Below, piece after piece: positions 14,677 through 18,741 of a stretch of 18,741 nucleotides of DNA. A program made the translations under genes and the position numbers. The notes beneath the pieces are model-generated. The model ran no database searches, was not told where the DNA came from, and saw nothing but the letters and a program-made list of their open reading frames with translations. Source of the DNA: Roseicyclus sp965662675 (GTDB lineage: Bacteria; Pseudomonadota; Alphaproteobacteria; Rhodobacterales; Rhodobacteraceae); NCBI RefSeq assembly GCF_965662675.1, contig NZ_CBFIIK010000043.1:1-18741 (forward strand), read 5' to 3'. Position 1 is the stretch's first letter, and every line of letters starts with the position of its first letter.

Positions 14677-15699
14677 ATGAACGATATACTGCCCGCCATA
14701 CCGCCATTGATCGACCCCTTCGCACGCGCGATCAGCTATCTGCGCGTCTCGGTCACGGATCGTTGTGATTTCCGCTGCGTCTATTGCATGTCGGAAAGCA
14801 TGACCTTCCTGCCCAAGAAGGAGCTTTTGACGCTGGAAGAGTTGGACCGCCTGTGTTCGGCCTTTGTGCGCATGGGGGTGGAAAAGCTGCGTATCACCGG
14901 CGGTGAGCCTTTGGTACGGCGCGATATCATGACGTTTTTCCGCGCCATGACGCGGCATCTGGACAGCGGCGCGCTGAAGGAGTTGACGCTGACCACCAAT
15001 GGCAGCCAGTTGGCGCGCTTTGCGGGTGAGCTTTTTGATACGGGTGTGCGGCGGATCAATGTCTCGCTCGACACGCTCGACGAGAAGAAATTTGCCGACA
15101 TCACGCGTTGGGGCCGCTTGGCCCAAGTGCTCGACGGGATCGACGCCGCGCAAAAGGTGGGCCTCAAGGTCAAGATCAACGCGGTGGCACTCAAAGGCTT
15201 CAACGAGGATGAGTTGTTCGCCCTGCAGGGCTGGTGCGCCACGCGCGGCATGGACCTGACCTTTATCGAGGTCATGCCGATGGGCGATCTGGGCAATGAG
15301 GACCGGCTGGATCAATACTGGTCGCTGAAAGATTTGCGCGCGCGGCTGGGCGAGCGGTTCACGCTCACCGATCTGGCCGAGCGCACGGGTGGCCCCGCCC
15401 GCTATGTGCGGCTGGAGGAGACGGGACAAAAGATCGGCTTCATCACGCCGCTCACGCATAATTTCTGCGAAAGCTGCAACCGGGTGCGACTGACTTGCAC
15501 GGGCGAGTTGTACATGTGCTTGGGCCAAGAAGACATGGCCGATCTGCGCGCGCCCTTGCGCGCCTCGGACAACGACGCGGTGTTGGAGGACGCGATCCGC
15601 GCGGCCATCGCACGCAAACCCAAGGGCCATGATTTCGACTATTCGCGGCAAGTCGTGGGCGGGCAAATGACACGGCATATGAGCCATACCGGCGGCTGA
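14677..15699 (+). CDS. moaA: GTP 3',8-cyclase MoaA
   Basis: The 340-residue radical SAM enzyme that converts GTP to 3',8-cyclo-dihydro-GTP, the first step of molybdenum cofactor synthesis, in the cytoplasm. The N-terminal SAM cluster motif CDFRCVYC has C30, C34 and C37. LRITGGEPLVRRD (GGEP at 75-78) binds SAM. The C-terminal second 4Fe-4S cluster motif FCESCNRVRLTCTGELYMC (C264, C267, C281; C-x2-C-x13-C) is intact. The protein ends in the expected Gly-Gly tail (HTGG), which MoaC-coupled MoaA needs. Length is typical (about 330-340). No clear ribosome binding site precedes ATG 14677. No other moa/moe gene is in the window, so it is a solitary moaA here. It converges with the META-domain gene, seven bases between stops. 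Confidence 0.97.
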   Translation: MNDILPAIPPLIDPFARAISYLRVSVTDRCDFRCVYCMSESMTFLPKKELLTLEELDRLCSAFVRMGVEKLRITGGEPLVRRDIMTFFRAMTRHLDSGALKELTLTTNGSQLARFAGELFDTGVRRINVSLDTLDEKKFADITRWGRLAQVLDGIDAAQKVGLKVKINAVALKGFNEDELFALQGWCATRGMDLTFIEVMPMGDLGNEDRLDQYWSLKDLRARLGERFTLTDLAERTGGPARYVRLEETGQKIGFITPLTHNFCESCNRVRLTCTGELYMCLGQEDMADLRAPLRASDNDAVLEDAIRAAIARKPKGHDFDYSRQVVGGQMTRHMSHTGG

Positions 15700-15706
15700 G
15701 ACGCGA

Positions 15707-16384
15707 TCACGGCGCAAGATCGGCACTGATCACCCTTGCATCGCCCGCCAGCAGAACCAACGCGCCCTCATCTGTCATGTCGAACCGCGTCACCCGTGCC
15801 AGCGCGTCGAAAAGGCGGGCCTCTTGGTCCATGAGCGCGGGGGCGCAGGCCATGCGCGTGGCGCCGACCGGGCCGATGACCAGCCCTTCGCCCGTCAGCT
15901 GGTAGCTGGCCAACCAGCCATTGCAGCCGCCCTGCCCCGTGGCCTTGCCCTGCGTGTCAAAGCGCAGCTCAAGCAGCACCTCGGCCATGACCGGCGCGCC
16001 GTCGATCTCGGTGATCCGCCATGTGGTCGCCGTCAACAGATCGGCTGGCGCGCCACCGCAGCCGGTGAGCCAATCCTTGCCCAGCGCAAGGGTGACTGTT
16101 TCAGGGTGGGGCATGCCGCTCATGGTGTCACGGCAAAGCGCGGGGTTGCGGGTCAGGATGGCATCGCGCGCATGGGCCGGGTCAACGGCGGTGATGCGCG
16201 CGCCATCCCCGTCGCGCTCTTCCGCCACGATCGCGAGCGTCAGATCGGGCAGGCCCAGACGGGTGATCCGCATCTGGTCGGCCTCCAGCGTGACTGACCA
16301 GAAGGGTTCGTTCCCGCCGCCCTGCCACGCCAATCCTGCTTGTGGCAGCAACAGGGTGCAGAGCAAGGCAATGTGGCGACGCAT
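15707..16384 (-). CDS. Exported COG3650/META-domain protein (HslJ-like)
   Basis: A 225-residue exported protein. MRRHIALLCTLLLPQAGLA is a Sec signal peptide with cleavage expected after A19. The first mature domain (about 20-112) resembles COG3650: it opens GGGNEPFWSV and contains CRDTMSGMPHPETVTLALG and LTGCGG, with two Cys (C84, C109) likely to be disulfide-bonded in the periplasm. The second (about 119-222) is a META domain as in HslJ, seen in TTWRITEIDG, GQGGCNGWLASY and GATRMACAP. META proteins are linked to envelope stress and novobiocin resistance in E. coli; the role here is inferred. ATG 16384 has GGAAG at a good distance. An in-frame start at 16405 would spoil the signal peptide's charged N-terminus. 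Confidence 0.85.
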   Translation of the reverse strand: MRRHIALLCTLLLPQAGLAWQGGGNEPFWSVTLEADQMRITRLGLPDLTLAIVAEERDGDGARITAVDPAHARDAILTRNPALCRDTMSGMPHPETVTLALGKDWLTGCGGAPADLLTATTWRITEIDGAPVMAEVLLELRFDTQGKATGQGGCNGWLASYQLTGEGLVIGPVGATRMACAPALMDQEARLFDALARVTRFDMTDEGALVLLAGDARVISADLAP

Positions 16385-16469
16385 GATACCCACTTCCAGA
16401 AACAAACCAGATCAAGCGTAGCCGAGCTTGCCCACCCCGTCAGCAGGCAATCGGTTCACACCGCGCTTG

Positions 16470-17633
16470 TCACGCCGCAGGCAACCGCCGCTCCACGATT
16501 TCGGCCCACCAGCTACAGCCTGCCGGGATCGCCTCGTCGTTGAAGTTGTATTTGGGGTGGTGGACATTGGCGGTATCGCCGTTGCCCACGAGGATATAAG
16601 CACCGGGGCGGACGTTCGACATGAAGGCGAAATCCTCGCCCCCCATGACCAAGGGCGCCTCGGCGCAATCGCCCGAAACGGCGCGTGCGACATCGGCGGC
16701 GAATTCGGTCTGGGCGTCGGAATTGATCATCACCGGATAGCCGCGCCGGTAATCGACGCGCGCGGAGCCGCCGAAGGTGGCGGCTGTCCCCTCGGCAATC
16801 GCCTTCAGCCGTTCCTCGGCCATGTCCTGAATGCCCGCATCCAGCGTGCGCACCGTGCCCTTGAGATGGACGGTTTCGGGGATGACGTTGTAGGCGGTCG
16901 ATCCCGTCTCGAAGCTGGTGACCGAGACCACCACCTGTTTCACCGGGTCGGCGTTGCGGCTGGCGATGGTCTGCAGCGCCAGCACGATATGCGAGCCGAT
17001 GACCGTGGTATCGAGCGTGTCATGCGGCTTGGCCGCATGGCCGCCGCGACCCGTGACATAGATGTCGAACTGATCGGCGGCAGCAAAGAACGGGCCCGAG
17101 CGGATGGCGAATTGCCCGGTCGGCACGCCCGGCCAATTGTGCATCCCGTAGACCTCGGCGATGTTCCAGCGATCCATCATCCCGTCATCGACCATCTCGC
17201 GGCCCCCGCCGCCGCCCTCTTCGGCGGGCTGGAAGATCACCGCGACGGTGCCGTCGAAATTGCGCGTCTCGGCCAGATATTTGGCGGCGCCAAGCAGCAT
17301 CGCCGTATGCCCGTCATGGCCACAGGCATGCATCGCGCCCGGTGTCTTGGAGGCATAGTCGAGCCCAGTTTCCTCGTGGATGGGCAGCGCGTCCATATCC
17401 GCGCGCAGCCCGATGGTGCGGCCCGATTTGTTCGACTTGCCCTTGATGATGCCCACGACCCCGGTGCGCCCGATGCCGGTCACCACTTCGTCACAGCCGA
17501 AGTCCTTGAGCTTTTCGGCCACGATCGCAGAGGTGCGATGGGTGTCGAACAGGATCTCGGGGTTCTCGTGCAGATCGCGCCGCCATGCGGTGATCTCGGG
17601 CAGGAGTTCTGCGAAACGGTTCTTGACGGGCAT
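16470..17633 (-). CDS. M20 family amidohydrolase (hippurate hydrolase-like)
   Basis: A 387-residue M20D-type metallohydrolase, the family of hippuricase, N-acyl-amino-acid hydrolases and IAA-amino-acid hydrolases; it releases a carboxylate from an N-acyl amino acid in the cytoplasm. Two-metal residues are visible: MHACGHDGHT (C104, H106), FQPAEEGGGG (E138, E139), GMHNWPG (His ligand), and the C-terminal HHPKYNFND His. The lid/dimerisation domain lies about residues 183-293 and contains GRGGHAAKPHDTLD. LRADMDALPI is the usual family block. AAGGAGA stands seven bases before ATG 17633. The gene follows its paralog by 22 bases and is clearly in one operon with it. The acyl group and amino acid are not determinable. 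Confidence 0.93.
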   Translation of the reverse strand: MPVKNRFAELLPEITAWRRDLHENPEILFDTHRTSAIVAEKLKDFGCDEVVTGIGRTGVVGIIKGKSNKSGRTIGLRADMDALPIHEETGLDYASKTPGAMHACGHDGHTAMLLGAAKYLAETRNFDGTVAVIFQPAEEGGGGGREMVDDGMMDRWNIAEVYGMHNWPGVPTGQFAIRSGPFFAAADQFDIYVTGRGGHAAKPHDTLDTTVIGSHIVLALQTIASRNADPVKQVVVSVTSFETGSTAYNVIPETVHLKGTVRTLDAGIQDMAEERLKAIAEGTAATFGGSARVDYRRGYPVMINSDAQTEFAADVARAVSGDCAEAPLVMGGEDFAFMSNVRPGAYILVGNGDTANVHHPKYNFNDEAIPAGCSWWAEIVERRLPAA

Positions 17634-17655
17634 CTTGGTCTCTCCTTTTCAAAGG

Positions 17656-18741
17656 TCAGGCGGTCGGCAATCGTCGCTCGACCAGTTCGGCGAAGAAACT
17701 GCATCCAAAGGGGATGGCCTCGTCGTCGAACCTGTATTTCGGGTGATGGCACATGGGCGTGTCGCCATTGCCCATGAAGACATAGGCGCCGGGAACACGC
17801 TCCAGCATATAGCTGAAATCCTCGGACGGCATGATCGGGTCGGCATCGTCGATCACGTTATGGCCAACGGCACGGGCGGCATCGACAGCGCGCGCGGCCC
17901 CCTCTGCATCGTTGATCGTGACCGGATAGCCGGGGTCCCAGATGACCTTGGCCTGCGCATCGAAGGCTGCGGCGGTGTTCTCGGCCACTTGCCGGATGCG
18001 GGCCTCGGCGATGGCGCGATATTCGGGGTCGAGCGTGCGGACCGTCCCCTTCATCCGCGCCTCATCGGGGATGATATTCGAGGCAACGCTGTCGGTCGAA
18101 AAGGTGCCGACAGTCAGGACCACACGCTTGAGGGGATCGACATTGCGCGACACGATGGAATGCAGCGCGATCAGGATATGGGCGGCCACCAGCGTGGTGT
18201 CGATGGCGCGGTGCGGTTCGGCGGCATGCCCCCCCTTGCCCGTCACGATGATCTCGAAATCATCCGAACTGGCCTGAAGCGGACCGGGGCGGGTGACGAA
18301 GGTGCCGACAGGAATACCCGGTGCATTGTGGATGCCGTAAACCTCATCAACCGGGAAACGGTCGAACAGGCCATCATCGATCATCGCCTTGGCCCCTGCG
18401 CCCCCCTCCTCCGCCGGTTGGAAGATCACGACCACGGTGCCATCGAAATTGCGCGTCTCGGAGAGATATTTGGCGGCCCCCAGCAACATGGAGGTATGCC
18501 CGTCATGGCCGCAGGCATGCATCTTGCCCGGAACCTTGGAGGCATAGGGCAACCCCGTCGCCTCTTCGATGGGCAGCGCGTCCATATCGGCACGTAAGCC
18601 GATGGCGCGCTTTGACGTCCCCTGCCCCCGAATGATGCCGACGACGCCGGTGCGCCCCACGCCCTCGACCACCTCATCCACGCCGAATTCGCGCAGGCGC
18701 GCGGCGACGAAGCTTGCTGTTTCATGCACCTCGTAGAGCAG
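17656..18741 (-). CDS. M20 family amidohydrolase, paralog, 5' end outside window
   Basis: At least 361 residues of a second M20D amidohydrolase. The frame stays open to the last base of the window (LLYEVHETASF aligns with ILFDTHRTSAI of the neighbour), so about 25-30 N-terminal residues are missing. The same metal-site blocks are intact: MHACGHDGHT, FQPAEEGGAG, YGIHNAPG and HHPKYRFDD. The lid has GKGGHAAEPHRAIDTT. It is clearly homologous to the downstream gene along its whole length but diverged, so the pair is an old tandem duplication with probably different acyl substrates. It is first in the operon; its promoter is outside the window. The GTG at 18729 is only an internal codon, not a real start. 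Confidence 0.93.
   Translation of the reverse strand: MLYEVHETASFVAARLREFGVDEVVEGVGRTGVVGIIRGQGTSKRAIGLRADMDALPIEEATGLPYASKVPGKMHACGHDGHTSMLLGAAKYLSETRNFDGTVVVIFQPAEEGGAGAKAMIDDGLFDRFPVDEVYGIHNAPGIPVGTFVTRPGPLQASSDDFEIIVTGKGGHAAEPHRAIDTTLVAAHILIALHSIVSRNVDPLKRVVLTVGTFSTDSVASNIIPDEARMKGTVRTLDPEYRAIAEARIRQVAENTAAAFDAQAKVIWDPGYPVTINDAEGAARAVDAARAVGHNVIDDADPIMPSEDFSYMLERVPGAYVFMGNGDTPMCHHPKYRFDDEAIPFGCSFFAELVERRLPTA

Noticed and set aside
16428..18597. Two long plus-strand open frames opposite the M20 genes
   Set aside because: They repeat the same low-complexity composition opposite both paralogs, as expected of mirror frames of homologous genes; the minus-strand proteins have intact metal sites.
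1..18741. Search for CRISPR arrays, tRNA/rRNA genes, transposases, integrases and defence genes
   Set aside because: No regular repeat-spacer pattern, no clover-leaf-like sequence noticed by eye, and no protein with such motifs; all large open frames are explained by housekeeping or accessory metabolic families.

Overview
The window looks like ordinary chromosome of a Rhodobacterales (Rhodobacteraceae-type) alphaproteobacterium. The reasons are the high GC with strong G/C third-position bias and the gene families present: DUF1178, DUF3422/COG4949, a short HemP with a TGA-N9-TCA iron-type operator, and an alphaproteobacterial-like pntAB. I see no insertion sequence, integrase, tRNA, rRNA, CRISPR array or phage gene. 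The assignment to an order is inference from gene content, not a database match.

Layout: (1) 1-4064, plus strand: a tightly packed glycosyltransferase cassette with one GT61/DUF563-type enzyme, cut by the window edge, and three diverged GT2-like (Glyco_tranf_2_4) enzymes, most likely for a surface polysaccharide. (2) 4061-5043, minus: a DUF1178 protein and a DIPP-like NUDIX hydrolase. (3) 5144-6816, plus: a signal-peptide-bearing, Cys-type glutathione peroxidase translationally coupled to an AcuC-like histone-deacetylase-fold hydrolase. (4) 6829-7619, plus: a putative iron-regulated promoter/operator, hemP, and a stand-alone BLUF blue-light sensor, closed by a strong bidirectional terminator. 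(5) 7685-10775, minus: pntA-pntB, the proton-translocating transhydrogenase. (6) 10776-11118: a 343-base divergent intergenic region. (7) 11119-12429, plus: a DUF3422 membrane-anchored protein followed by two hairpins. (8) 12518-14588, minus: a small lipoprotein overlapping an acyl-CoA synthetase. (9) 14677-15699, plus: moaA, convergent with (10) a COG3650/META-domain exported protein at 15707-16384. (11) 16470-18741, minus: two tandem M20 amidohydrolases, the first cut by the window edge.

Functionally this is a mosaic of short operons: envelope glycan synthesis, redox/NADPH supply (pntAB, peroxidase), iron/heme uptake and blue-light sensing (hemP, BLUF), molybdenum-cofactor synthesis, and amide/acyl catabolism (M20 pair, acyl-CoA synthetase). 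I found no clear evidence of a novel defence or mobile system. The most interesting signals are the glycosyltransferase cassette, the hemP operator next to a BLUF gene, the peroxidase-deacetylase coupling, and active-site deviations in the peroxidase, deacetylase and NUDIX proteins.
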